Notes under the pieces: model-generated
What the model saw: only the letters and a program-made list of their open reading frames with translations
Database searches by the model: none
Told to the model about the DNA's origin: nothing
Part shown: positions 1-9,200 of the stretch, one piece after another
How the letters are laid out: each line of letters starts with the position of its first letter
How positions within the stretch are numbered: position 1 is the first letter of the stretch
Program-made: the position numbers and the translations under genes
NCBI RefSeq assembly: GCF_019837165.1
Contig: NZ_JAGYHC010000001.1
Coordinates: 1,426,001 to 1,490,000, forward strand
Direction of reading: 5' to 3'
Length of the DNA stretch: 64,000 nt
DNA from: Virgibacillus sp. NKC19-3
Lineage (GTDB): Bacteria; Bacillota; Bacilli; Bacillales; Amphibacillaceae

Positions 1-406
1 TGGATGAACATTACGATCCAGATTCTTTATTCTAAAGGAGCATTCGTCAACGGTAAGTGAATACAATGAACAAAGGCGTAAGCGCCCGGTTCAACGTACA
101 AATAGAGCACTTAGCAATGAGATGAAGGAAACATGCCCCTGCATCAGGGGTATGCCGACGTTGGCCGGCAAGGCCGTTCTTAGTCGGCCTTCCTTTGTCA
201 AGCGAACCAATGTTGACTTGTGAATAAGTGTGAAGTTTGGGACTGCGCTCATGCTCGTCCCATCAAAAAACTGCTAGTTGCTGGGCGCTAGAGCCGGAGT
301 GGCTATCGCCTAGAGTGCTATTAATAACGCCAAAATTTAATAGATTCTTATCTTCCATTGAAAAAGGGGTGTATGCCCTTTTTGACGAATCGAAAGGGTG
401 AATGAA
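1..406. other. Gene-free 5' edge with several GC-rich hairpins
   Basis: No complete gene is visible. Reading frames on the + strand stop near base 35 (frame 2) or base 60 (frame 1), so the first bases may be the tail of a gene outside the window, but the product cannot be identified. From about 75 to 300 the sequence is more GC-rich than its surroundings and carries stacked inverted repeats: GGCG/CGCC at 75-86, CCCCTG/CAGGGG at 136-150, GCCGAC/GTCGGC at 154-188 and GGGAC/GTCCC at 239-261. None is followed by a clear U-tract, so these are not ordinary terminators. A structured RNA or the 3' part of an intron or mobile element is possible; I could not assign a family. The last bases hold the ribosome binding site of the next gene. 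Confidence 0.4.
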
Positions 407-1996
407 ATGTCGACTATTTTGTCTATGGAGCATATCCATAAATCCTTCCATGATGTACCAGTGCTAAATGATGTCTCCCTCGAAGTGGAACAGGGAGAAA
501 TTCATGCATTGTTAGGAGAGAACGGGGCAGGTAAATCCACGTTGATGAATATCTTGGGTGGTGTTCACCAACCTGAGGAAGGATCCATTGTTTTTAATGG
601 GGAGACGGTTGAAATGGCAAATCCAAGAGTTTCCCAATCCCATGGGATCAGTTTTATTCATCAGGAACTCAATGTTATTCCCGACCTGCGTGTATATGAA
701 AATATGTTTTTAGGTACGGAACTTAGAAATAAGTTTGGATTTGTAAGAGTTGAAGAGATGTGTGATGAAACAAGTAAAATCTTAAGTGAATTAGGTTTTG
801 ATGTTGATCCAAAGACCTATGTACGTCATTTGGATGCTTCCTATAAACAGATGATTGAGATCGCAAGGGCCCTTTTACATAAGTCCAAGCTGATTATTAT
901 GGACGAACCGACCACCTCATTAGCTGAGCATGAGATTCATCGGTTATTTGCCGTAATGAAAAACCTGAAACATGCAGGTGTATCCTTCATTTATATCTCC
1001 CATAAGTTAAAGGAGATTCAGGAAGTGTGTGACCGCTATACGGTGTTACGTGATGGAAAAGTAGTAGGGTCCAATAGTTTGGAACATGAAAATCTTGATG
1101 AAATCACGAAGCTGATGGTGGGGAAATCGGTTTCTGAAGATCGTCTAACAGATTTTCATCCATTTGGACAAGTAGCATTAGAAGTTAAAAACCTAACAAG
1201 CCAAGGCCTTTTTAAGGATATCAATTTCACTGTAAGGAAAGGGGAAATTGCTGGATTTACCGGTTTAGCCGGCGACGGACGAACAGAACTGTTTGAAAGT
1301 TTGTTTGGTTATCGACAAAAATACAAAGGCAAAATTAACATTCATGAACGGGTCGTACACATTAAACATCCCAAACAGGCATTAGAAGCAGGCATCGGAC
1401 TTGTTCCTAAAAATCGGAAGGAAAATGCGATCATTAAAGATCTTAACGTTATTCAAAATATGAGTCTATCATCGATCAAGCACTTTGAAAAAGCAGGATT
1501 TATTCAACGTAACATTGAAAGAAGGAAGTTCGATTTTTACCAGAAAAAACTCAATATAAAATTACACAATCCAAATATAGCCATTGACAAATTAAGCGGT
1601 GGCAACCAACAAAAAGTGGTGATTGCCAAATGGCTTGAAGTCAATACCGATATTATTATTTTTGATAATCCAACACAAGGTATTGATGTCGGGGCGAAAC
1701 GTGAAATTTTGCAGCATATTGTTTCATTGGCTAAACAAGGGAAAGCTGTGATTATTCTATCATCGGAAGCACCAGAAATACGAAAGGTATCCCATCGCAT
1801 TTATGTTATGTACAAAGGGGAAATAACCGCCCGATTTCAAGGAGAAGAAACTACGGATAATGTGATTATGAGTTATGCAACCGGATCCAAAGGGGGGATG
1901 ATTTACCGCAAGATACATTGTCGGAACCCCTACACCATTGAAGGAGATACTACACCACACCCATTGTCTAGCCGGATTATACAATGGGTTCAATAA
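407..1996 (+). CDS. Sugar ABC transporter ATP-binding protein (CUT2, RbsA/XylG/MglA type)
   Basis: Cytoplasmic ATPase that powers import of a monosaccharide through the adjacent permease. It has two fused nucleotide-binding domains, as is usual in the CUT2 class. The N-terminal half has a normal Walker A (GENGAGKST) and Walker B (IIMDEPTTSL). The second half has the usual degenerate Walker A (GLAGDGRTE) and a good signature motif (LSGGNQQK). A GTG lies at 398, but the purine-rich AAAGGGTG at 393-400 is correctly spaced for the ATG at 407, which I chose. The C-terminus is odd: after the usual end (about YATGSKGG) some 30 further residues follow a run of six Gs near 1891, so a late frameshift is possible. 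No solute-binding protein gene is in the window for this system; it may lie upstream. Confidence 0.9.
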   Translation: MSTILSMEHIHKSFHDVPVLNDVSLEVEQGEIHALLGENGAGKSTLMNILGGVHQPEEGSIVFNGETVEMANPRVSQSHGISFIHQELNVIPDLRVYENMFLGTELRNKFGFVRVEEMCDETSKILSELGFDVDPKTYVRHLDASYKQMIEIARALLHKSKLIIMDEPTTSLAEHEIHRLFAVMKNLKHAGVSFIYISHKLKEIQEVCDRYTVLRDGKVVGSNSLEHENLDEITKLMVGKSVSEDRLTDFHPFGQVALEVKNLTSQGLFKDINFTVRKGEIAGFTGLAGDGRTELFESLFGYRQKYKGKINIHERVVHIKHPKQALEAGIGLVPKNRKENAIIKDLNVIQNMSLSSIKHFEKAGFIQRNIERRKFDFYQKKLNIKLHNPNIAIDKLSGGNQQKVVIAKWLEVNTDIIIFDNPTQGIDVGAKREILQHIVSLAKQGKAVIILSSEAPEIRKVSHRIYVMYKGEITARFQGEETTDNVIMSYATGSKGGMIYRKIHCRNPYTIEGDTTPHPLSSRIIQWVQ

Positions 1997-2113
1997 ATAG
2001 GTAGAATGTATCCGGCGGAAAGATGTTTTTCAGCAGATCCAAGATCACGCACAAATAGTGAGATTTTAAAGACGTTACCAAGTAGATCTAACCATACTAC
2101 ACAGGGGGGTAAA

Positions 2114-3085
2114 ATGGCAAATCCAGAAATAGAACCCACGAAAAAGTATTCAAATTGGAATAGTCGCATTTCATGGATTTGGACAGAATACAGTGTTGTT
2201 ATTGCATTTTTGATTCTCTTTATTCTTTCATCTATTATGAGTCCACGGTTTTTAGAGCTTAGTAATTTGATGAATATCTTAATGCAAGTCTCCATTATTG
2301 GGGTTGTAGCTTTAGGGATGACGATGGTGATGCTATCAGGAGGCATTGACTTGTCCGTCGGATCTGTGCTGGCCTTGGTGGGTGTTTTTACAGTAATCAC
2401 TTTAAATGCTTCAGGGAACGTGTTTATTGCGATTTTAACAGCTTTAGCCGTTGGGGCGTTTGTCGGTTTTCTTAATGGATTTATGGTCGCAAAATTAAAG
2501 ATTGCTTCATTTATTGCCACATTGGGGATGATGGCTGCTGCCCGCTCGATTGCATTATATACATCAGATGGTGGCAGCATTTCCGGTGAAGTAGGCGGAT
2601 TTAGTTCCATTTCAAACAGTAGTATAGCGGGGATTAAATCTCCCATTATTATTTTCGCAGTCATGGCGGTAATCGTTTTTGTCTTATTGCAGCAAACGCG
2701 TTTTGGTCGTTATGTGTATGCCATTGGCAGTAATGAAAAAGGTGCACTTTTATCAGGAATTCGGGTGGATCGCATAAAGATGACCGTGTACACCCTTGCA
2801 GGAATGCTCGTAAGTGTTGCGGCGATTATTGAAACATCGCGTCTGAATTCGATTTCCTCTTCAAGCTCCGGGATGCTTTATGAATTGGATGCCATTGCTG
2901 CCGTCATCATTGGTGGTACGCGGATGACGGGGGGCCGCGGGAAAGTGGTCGGTACGATTTTTGGTGTGCTAATACTGGGTATTTTAAATAACATGATGAA
3001 TTTAATCAATGTATCTCCATACCTTCAGGGATTTGTAACAGGGTTAGTTATTATTATTGCTGTTGTATTTCAAAAGCGAGAATAA
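2114..3085 (+). CDS. Sugar ABC transporter permease (CUT2, RbsC/XylH family)
   Basis: Integral membrane permease of about 323 residues with many hydrophobic segments and the family hallmarks GGIDLSVGS in the first half and ELDAIAAVIIGGTRMTGGRG near the C-terminus. It partners the ATPase encoded just upstream. The frame is open from 2006, but the first 36 codons look non-coding; the ATG at 2114 follows ACAGGGGGG and gives the normal family N-terminus, so I place the start there. The C-terminus resembles the xylH fragment at 10.0-10.4 kb, but the two are clearly different paralogues. Substrate cannot be read from sequence; the following oxidoreductase and isomerase genes suggest a modified sugar or polyol. 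Confidence 0.9.
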   Translation: MANPEIEPTKKYSNWNSRISWIWTEYSVVIAFLILFILSSIMSPRFLELSNLMNILMQVSIIGVVALGMTMVMLSGGIDLSVGSVLALVGVFTVITLNASGNVFIAILTALAVGAFVGFLNGFMVAKLKIASFIATLGMMAAARSIALYTSDGGSISGEVGGFSSISNSSIAGIKSPIIIFAVMAVIVFVLLQQTRFGRYVYAIGSNEKGALLSGIRVDRIKMTVYTLAGMLVSVAAIIETSRLNSISSSSSGMLYELDAIAAVIIGGTRMTGGRGKVVGTIFGVLILGILNNMMNLINVSPYLQGFVTGLVIIIAVVFQKRE

Positions 3086-3175
3086 GGATGTAATCGAAAT
3101 AAATAGAACAAAATAAATACTATTTTTAATGATATGAGGAATATATGGATGAATAGTAAAAAGCGAGGTGTTTTT

Positions 3176-4348
3176 TTGAGTTATTTACGAGTAGGACTTA
3201 TCGGGTACAAATTCATGGGAAAAGCCCATACGCAAGCATATAAAAATACAAATTTTTATTTCAACCCGAAAGAACCTTTTCAATTAAGAGCAATCTGTGG
3301 TAGAAACGAAGAAAATGTAAAATTTGCTGCACATACGTATGGTTGGGAGTCATATGAAACGGATTGGGAAGCAGTGATCGAACGTGATGATATTGATATT
3401 ATTGATATCGGTACGCCTAGTGACACCCATAAGGATATTGCTATTTCCGCAGCCAATGCGGGGAAACATGTTTTAACAGAAAAACCGATGGCACTAAATG
3501 TACGTGATGCAAAAAAAATGTTGAAATCAGTTACAGACGCTGGTGTTCAACATATGGTCAGTTTCACCTATCGCCGTGTACCCGCTATTCGTTTGGCAAA
3601 ACGTATTATTGCTGAGGGAAGAATAGGCAAGGTTTACCATGTACGTGCAAACTATTTACAAGATTGGCTTGCTGATCCCCAAGCCCCGTTTGCTTGGCGA
3701 TTGGATAAAAATGTAGCCGGTTCCGGGGCGCATGGAGATTTAAATGCCCATATTATCGATCTTACCCGCTATCTTGTTAGTGAATTTGATGAAGTGGTTG
3801 GAATGTCGGAAACATTTATAAAAAAACGTTCTATCGAAGCCGGTAGCACGAACGAAGAGAAAACGAATGATAGCGCATCTAGGGATGTGACGGTAGATGA
3901 TGCTACGCTTTTCCTTGCCCGGTTAGATAATGGTGCATTAGGTAGTTTCGAGGCAACGCGTTATGCTACTGGTCGTAAGAATAATGAATATATAGAGATT
4001 AACGGTTCGTTGGGATCAATTGTCTTCAATTTTGAGAGAATGAATGAATTGCAATTTTTGTCAAAAGAAGATGAACCTCATCTGCAAGGATATAGAAACA
4101 TTCTTGTGACAGAACCAGAATATCATGAATACATGGATGCTTGGTGGCCACCTGGTCATTTAATTGGATATGAACATGCTTTTACACACCAAGCCAGTGA
4201 TCTTGCGCAGGCCATCACGCAACAACAACCTATTTATCCAAATTTTGAGGATGGCTTACGTTGCCAGCAAGTTTTAGAAGCGGTAGATAATTCTATTAAA
4301 TCACGGACATGGGAAAAGGTAGAGAAAACCAATTATCTAAATTTGTAA
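3176..4348 (+). CDS. Gfo/Idh/MocA family oxidoreductase
   Basis: NAD(P)-dependent sugar or polyol dehydrogenase-like enzyme of 390 residues, probably cytoplasmic. The Rossmann N-terminus (VGLIGYKFMGKAH) is followed by the catalytic EKP motif (LTEKPMAL) typical of the family, and the C-terminal half is the Gfo/Idh substrate domain with GSGAHGDLNAHIIDLTRYL. I chose the TTG at 3176: it follows GCGAGGTG at proper distance and gives the family start MSYLRVGLIGY, while the in-frame ATG at 3134 adds 14 unconserved residues. It lies 90 bases after the permease and 20 before the isomerase gene, so the four genes probably form one operon. It could oxidise the imported sugar, possibly at C3; inference only. 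Confidence 0.85.
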   Translation: MSYLRVGLIGYKFMGKAHTQAYKNTNFYFNPKEPFQLRAICGRNEENVKFAAHTYGWESYETDWEAVIERDDIDIIDIGTPSDTHKDIAISAANAGKHVLTEKPMALNVRDAKKMLKSVTDAGVQHMVSFTYRRVPAIRLAKRIIAEGRIGKVYHVRANYLQDWLADPQAPFAWRLDKNVAGSGAHGDLNAHIIDLTRYLVSEFDEVVGMSETFIKKRSIEAGSTNEEKTNDSASRDVTVDDATLFLARLDNGALGSFEATRYATGRKNNEYIEINGSLGSIVFNFERMNELQFLSKEDEPHLQGYRNILVTEPEYHEYMDAWWPPGHLIGYEHAFTHQASDLAQAITQQQPIYPNFEDGLRCQQVLEAVDNSIKSRTWEKVEKTNYLNL

Positions 4349-4368
4349 TTGAAATGGAGGAATAAACG

Positions 4369-5340
4369 ATGAACTTAGGTGTGTTTGCTGTTTTATTTGC
4401 TGATCGACCTATTGACAAGGCACTTGACCACATTTTAGAAAATGGTATTAGTCATGTAGAAATTGGCTGTGGAGGATACCCTGGTAATGATCACTGTAAA
4501 CCCAAAAAGTTATTAGAGGACCCCGACCAAGCGAAAAAAATTAAAAATATGATCCGAGAACGCTCTATGCATATTGATGCATTAAGTGTCCATGGAAACG
4601 CCTTACATCCTAACAAAGACATTGGTCAATCTCATCATCAAGATCTACTTAATACGATTAAGGCTGCCAATGAGCTGGAAGTGGATACGGTTGTAACATT
4701 CGCAGGTTGCCCTGGTGATTCAGATAATGCTCATTATCCAAACTGGGTAACATCCACATGGCCACCTGATTATCGCGACCTTTTAGAGTGGCAATGGACA
4801 GAAAAAGTCATCCCCTATTGGCAACAAATTGCTGAACAAGCTCAAAAATATGGGGTGAAAATTGCTATTGAGCCTCATCCAGGATTTGTGGTGTATAACA
4901 CTGAAAACATGTCACGTCTCAGAGAGAGCGTTGGTGAAACGATTGGGCTAAATTTTGACCCAAGCCATCTGTTTTGGCAACAATCAGATCCTATTGATAT
5001 GATTAAAAAGTTTGGAAAAGAGCAAGCAATTTATCATGTACATGCTAAGGATATCTATTTAGATTATCAGAATATCAGTGTTAACGGTGTTCTAGATACA
5101 AAACCCTTTAGTGAAATTCTTGATCGTTCTTGGTATTTTCGAACGATCGGTTATGGACATGGAGAAGAGGAATGGAAAAAGATCATAAGTGCACTGCAAG
5201 CTGTGGATTATGACGGAGTTATTAGCATTGAACATGAAGACGCACTTATGTTACCCGATGAAGGCTTTCGAAAGGCAGTGAACTTCTTGAAAAATACTTT
5301 GATCCGTGAGAAGAATACAGCAGCTATTTGGTGGGATTAA
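4369..5340 (+). CDS. Sugar isomerase/epimerase-like TIM-barrel protein (xylose isomerase-like, AP-endonuclease-2 fold)
   Basis: 323-residue cytoplasmic protein of the family that includes IolE, IolH and YcjR. Recognisable elements are HVEIGCGG near the N-terminus, the central IAIEPHPGFVVYN with a metal-binding Glu, NFDPSHLFWQ, and the C-terminal GVISIEHED. These Glu/His/Asp positions match the divalent-metal site of the fold. The ATG at 4369 is preceded by GGAGG at good spacing. Together with the preceding Gfo/Idh gene this resembles the dehydrogenase plus epimerase/lyase pairs of keto-sugar and inositol catabolism (inference). A strong terminator follows. Confidence 0.85.
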   Translation: MNLGVFAVLFADRPIDKALDHILENGISHVEIGCGGYPGNDHCKPKKLLEDPDQAKKIKNMIRERSMHIDALSVHGNALHPNKDIGQSHHQDLLNTIKAANELEVDTVVTFAGCPGDSDNAHYPNWVTSTWPPDYRDLLEWQWTEKVIPYWQQIAEQAQKYGVKIAIEPHPGFVVYNTENMSRLRESVGETIGLNFDPSHLFWQQSDPIDMIKKFGKEQAIYHVHAKDIYLDYQNISVNGVLDTKPFSEILDRSWYFRTIGYGHGEEEWKKIISALQAVDYDGVISIEHEDALMLPDEGFRKAVNFLKNTLIREKNTAAIWWD

Positions 5341-5375
5341 TCCGGTTGATGAACATCGTAGATAATGAAGAAAGA

Positions 5376-5443
5376 GAGGCTGGGACAACACCAGTAAAAT
5401 CAAGCGTGGTATCCCGTTGTTGATGGGGGTACCACGCTTTTTT
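5376..5443 (+). terminator. Rho-independent terminator with a GCTGGGACA leader motif
   Basis: AAGCGTGGTA (5402-5411) pairs with TACCACGCTT (5430-5439), followed by a T-run. It ends the CUT2/oxidoreductase operon. It is preceded at 5376-5390 by GAGGCTGGGACAACA, the same motif that bounds the IS1182 relic at 25542 and 26347, also next to a strong hairpin there. Confidence 0.85.
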
Positions 5444-6296
5444 AGTGAATAATAAGAGCAGACCTAATGAATTGGTATGTTTTTACGGCATTCTCTTCTC
5501 ATGAAATGAATGTAAAGGGAGAAGAAAAATTTCGTACATGGCTTTGTCGATGTGATGTGTGAATTTTAATAGAATATTTCTCATCGGTGGGGATCAGCAT
5601 CAAGCCCCCTATACTTGACTCGGGATAAAAAGAATACTTTCTTTTCCTGAATTTTTGAACATAATATTCCGAATAGATTTATTATAATGAATTGAAATAA
5701 AATGGGGAAGCGGTCTCCTATCTCGTGAAGGAGGTGATTTATGGAGTTCGAGTAGAAGGGTTTTTATCATAATTAAACAAACATCATGACTATACACCAA
5801 GCGATGAAATGAGAACGGGAGGTGTGAGGAAAAATGTCCATTAGAGATGGCTAATAGTAATGACGATATGGTTGTAGGGTCTTTTTCGATCCACCGTTTG
5901 AATGATCTATTTGTAATGCTGATAAAAAGAATGACACAAGTAGCATATACAAAGTGTTGCATAGATGCGAAGACTGGTTTCGTGAGGTTGCGTTCTCGAC
6001 TAGAGCAAATGGTTGAGCGAGTAAAGAAATGAAAAAGGTATTATGACGATTTTATACAGTAATTCCACGATAAACCAAATAACGGTACGGGGAGGTGTTA
6101 ACAACTTTATTCCTACGGCTGCTTCTCTTTTTGCTTATAATGATCCAACTATTTTAAAGGCTATGTATTTCTCACATCTGATCGAGTAGCCTTTTCCGGT
6201 TGTCATAGATTTTATGTGGACATTATTATATCTGGATTTGTGTCATTTCATTGTATTTAGCGAAGGTCCATTAATTTTAATAAAGGATGAGATAGG
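5444..6296. other. Gene-poor interval with weak small reading frames
   Basis: About 850 bases with no gene I can name. Two short + strand frames have plausible ribosome binding sites: 5847-6032 (61 residues, containing LFVMLIKRMTQVAYTK, in a stretch rich in GGAGG motifs) and 6043-6189 (48 residues, ending FSHLIE). Neither matches a family I recognise. The GGAGGTG motifs at about 5730 and 5819 sit in front of very short frames that stop almost at once, which suggests decayed genes. No insertion-sequence ends were recognised apart from the motif at 5376. Confidence 0.3.
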
Positions 6297-9200
6297 ATGA
6301 AAAATGTTCTAAAGAAAATGAGTTCTATTTTTGCAGCTGGTCTGGTTACAATATCACTGAGTCAATTTGTGGCATCAGCAGACACATTGGATGACGATCT
6401 TCCGCCCCAAGAGTCGGGTGTCACCCTTCAAGTGTATGACATGGCGCGCGATCTGTCTCAACTTTGTACGCTGAGGCCGGGTCAGACGCCGAACGTCGAC
6501 CGGTTGGTTCCCACCATCGACTTCTCGACTGAAGATGACTTTGGCCTAAGCGATCGGTTCATCGCGCATGCCTTGGCCAACCTAACTGTTCCAGAAGAAG
6601 GCAACTACGAGTTTCGACTCACGAGTGATGATGGATCTCGTCTGGCAATCGACGAATCAACGATAATTGATCATGATGGCCTGCACGAAGCCACCCCGAA
6701 GACGGGGAAAGTTGATTTGACGGAAGGTGTGCATGATCTGAAAGTCGAGTATTTCGACAACACTAATGACAATATCCTGCTTCTCGAGTGGCGTCCACCG
6801 GGTTCCGATGACTTCACCGTCGTCCCCACCGAGGTTTTGAGCACCGAGGCGGATGTGGTTCGTGTGACCGCACCGGGCACGAAGTACTGTGAGGAACAAG
6901 ACGACGAAGCGGGTGACGGGATGCCCCTAGACTCAGTGTATCCGGGATACACGCTCACCGACCTGCGGCCAGATGGGTTTGAGCCGATGGTGTCGGGGAT
7001 GGACTGGACGGATGATGGTGACTTAGTGGTAGTAACGTCTGGATCGGTTAGTCCAGGTGGCTGGGTAGATCCTTTCGAGTACGGCGAGGTGTTCGTACTG
7101 GAGGGGGTCACCAATGCGACAGGCCCCGATGATGTTACGGTCAACCGTGTGGCCACGGAACTATTTAACCCAATGGGTGTCGCGGTAATTGATGATTCGA
7201 TCTACGTCTCGGAGCGTGATAAGCTGACTAAGCTCACGGACCCGGACGAGGACGGATCCTATGACACTCACGAGGAGGTCGCCACCTGGCCATTCGGCGA
7301 GAACTTTCACGAGTTCGCTTTTGGGTTGGAGTATGACAGCAACTACTTTTATGTGAACCTATCGGTAGCAATCAACAACGGAGGCGCTACCACCGACCCG
7401 CAACCTGCGGAGAACCGGGGAACTACGATCAAGATCGATCGGGATACAGGTGAAGTTTCATATGTTGCAGGCGGTCTACGCACACCGAATGGAATAACAC
7501 AATTACCAGGCGGAGAACTGTTCGCCATGGACAATCAGGGTTCCTGGTTGCCTGCATCTAAGCTGGTGCACGTGAAGCAAGATCGGTTCTTCAACCACTT
7601 CACCAACCCAGCGGGGCCATTCGACGACCAGCCAGTCACTGACCCGGCCCTGTGGATACCGCAGAACGAGATAGGCAATTCCCCTTCAACCCCAGTGTTG
7701 TTGGAGGAGGGCCCATATGCTGGGCAGCTGATTTTTGGCGATGTGACGTATGGCGGCCTGCAACGCGGATTTCTTGAGGAAGTGGAAGAGGAGTATCAGG
7801 GTGCAGTTTTCCGACATTCAGCAGGACTAGAGGCAGGTGTGAACCGCACAACAGTAGGACCAGATGGGGCGCTATACGTTGGCGGGATTGGTGAGGCTGG
7901 CAACTGGGCGGAGCCAGACAAGCTACGGTATGGCCTGCAAAAACTGACCCCGAACAGTAAGGACGTGTTCGACATGGTTGAGATGCGGGCTACAAAGGAC
8001 GGGTTCGAGATCACCTACACCCAGCCTCTCTCAGAGGAGACAGTCAATAAGATCACTGAGGAACCGAACGAAGCATTCGCCATGGATCACTGGAAGTACG
8101 TGCCACGTCCGACGTATGGGGGTCCGAAGGTGGATGAACGCACCCTGTTTGTCTCAGACGCCGAGGTCTCCGATGATGCCACCAGTGTCACTTTGGACGT
8201 TGATGGTCTGGAGGAAGGTCGCGTGGTACATCTTCGAAGCCCACGTTCTTTCACTGACACCGAGGGACAAGAGTTGTGGAACACCGAGGCCTGGTACACG
8301 CTCAATGCAATTCCGGGATACGAGTCTCTAGCTGATCAAGGATTCTACGAGGCTGAGGATGCAACACTAAGTGGCAGTGCAAATGTCAACTCGGAACACA
8401 ATGGTTACTCGGGTTCGGGTTTTGTGGATGGATTCGGATCGGTAGGGGCGTCGGTGACGTTCGCGGTGAATGTGGACCAATCCGGGACACATCCGGTGCA
8501 TCTGCGGTACGCGAACGGTCCTGACCCCTTCGATGGTACCAAGGCGGTCTCCGTGTCGGTCAATGGTACCGAACTGGAGCCATGGTCTCTAGCATCGACG
8601 GGTGACTGGCAGACCTGGGAGACGGTGATGAGAGAAATGGAGCTGGAGGAAGGGACGAACACGATCACACTAAGCTACGATGAGGAAGACGACGGGAATA
8701 TCAACCTTGACGCACTGCAGGTTGGCGACAATCCGGACGCGTGCGATCACCAAGGGTATGAAGAGGGCTACACCGCCCTGTTTGATGGTACCCTTGAGTC
8801 ATTTTCGGAGTGGCGGATGGCAGGGGACGGGTCATTTGGCCGTCAGTCTGACTGCACTCTGCGCACCACTGGTGGCATGGGTCTCCTGTGGCACCCAGGG
8901 CACGAGCTGGATAACTATAGCCTCAAGCTTGACTGGAAGCTTATCAAGGATGACAACGGTGGTGTGTTCGTCGGATTCCCTGACCCAGGTGATGATCCAT
9001 GGGTCGCAGTGGATCAAGGATACGAGATCCAGATAGACGAATCCGACCTTCCCGACCGTACTACAGGCTCGATCTATACCTTCCAGGGTGCTGACCCGGA
9101 GGCTATGGAGCGAGCATTGGAACCATTCGGGTCCTGGAACTCCTATGAGATTCGGGTGCAGGGGCAAAACATTCAGGTTTACCTTAACGACGTGCTGGTT

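Noticed and set aside
1-60. Possible end of an upstream coding region
   Set aside because: Two frames stop within the first 60 bases and neither tail is recognisable, so no gene is called.
263-451. Minus-strand reading frame of 62 codons
   Set aside because: Overlaps the start of the ABC ATPase gene, has no family match and no ribosome binding site.
1990-2664. Minus-strand frame of 224 codons opposite the CUT2 permease
   Set aside because: Antisense of a hydrophobic coding region, rich in Ile/Thr/Pro; the + strand frame has clear permease motifs.
6671-7156. Long minus-strand frame inside the secreted multidomain gene
   Set aside because: A by-product of the high GC of this segment; composition follows the + strand gene and the protein has low complexity.
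7978-8331. Second + strand frame of 117 codons in the same gene
   Set aside because: Basic, arginine-rich translation typical of an out-of-frame GC-rich coding stretch; the main frame carries recognisable domains.
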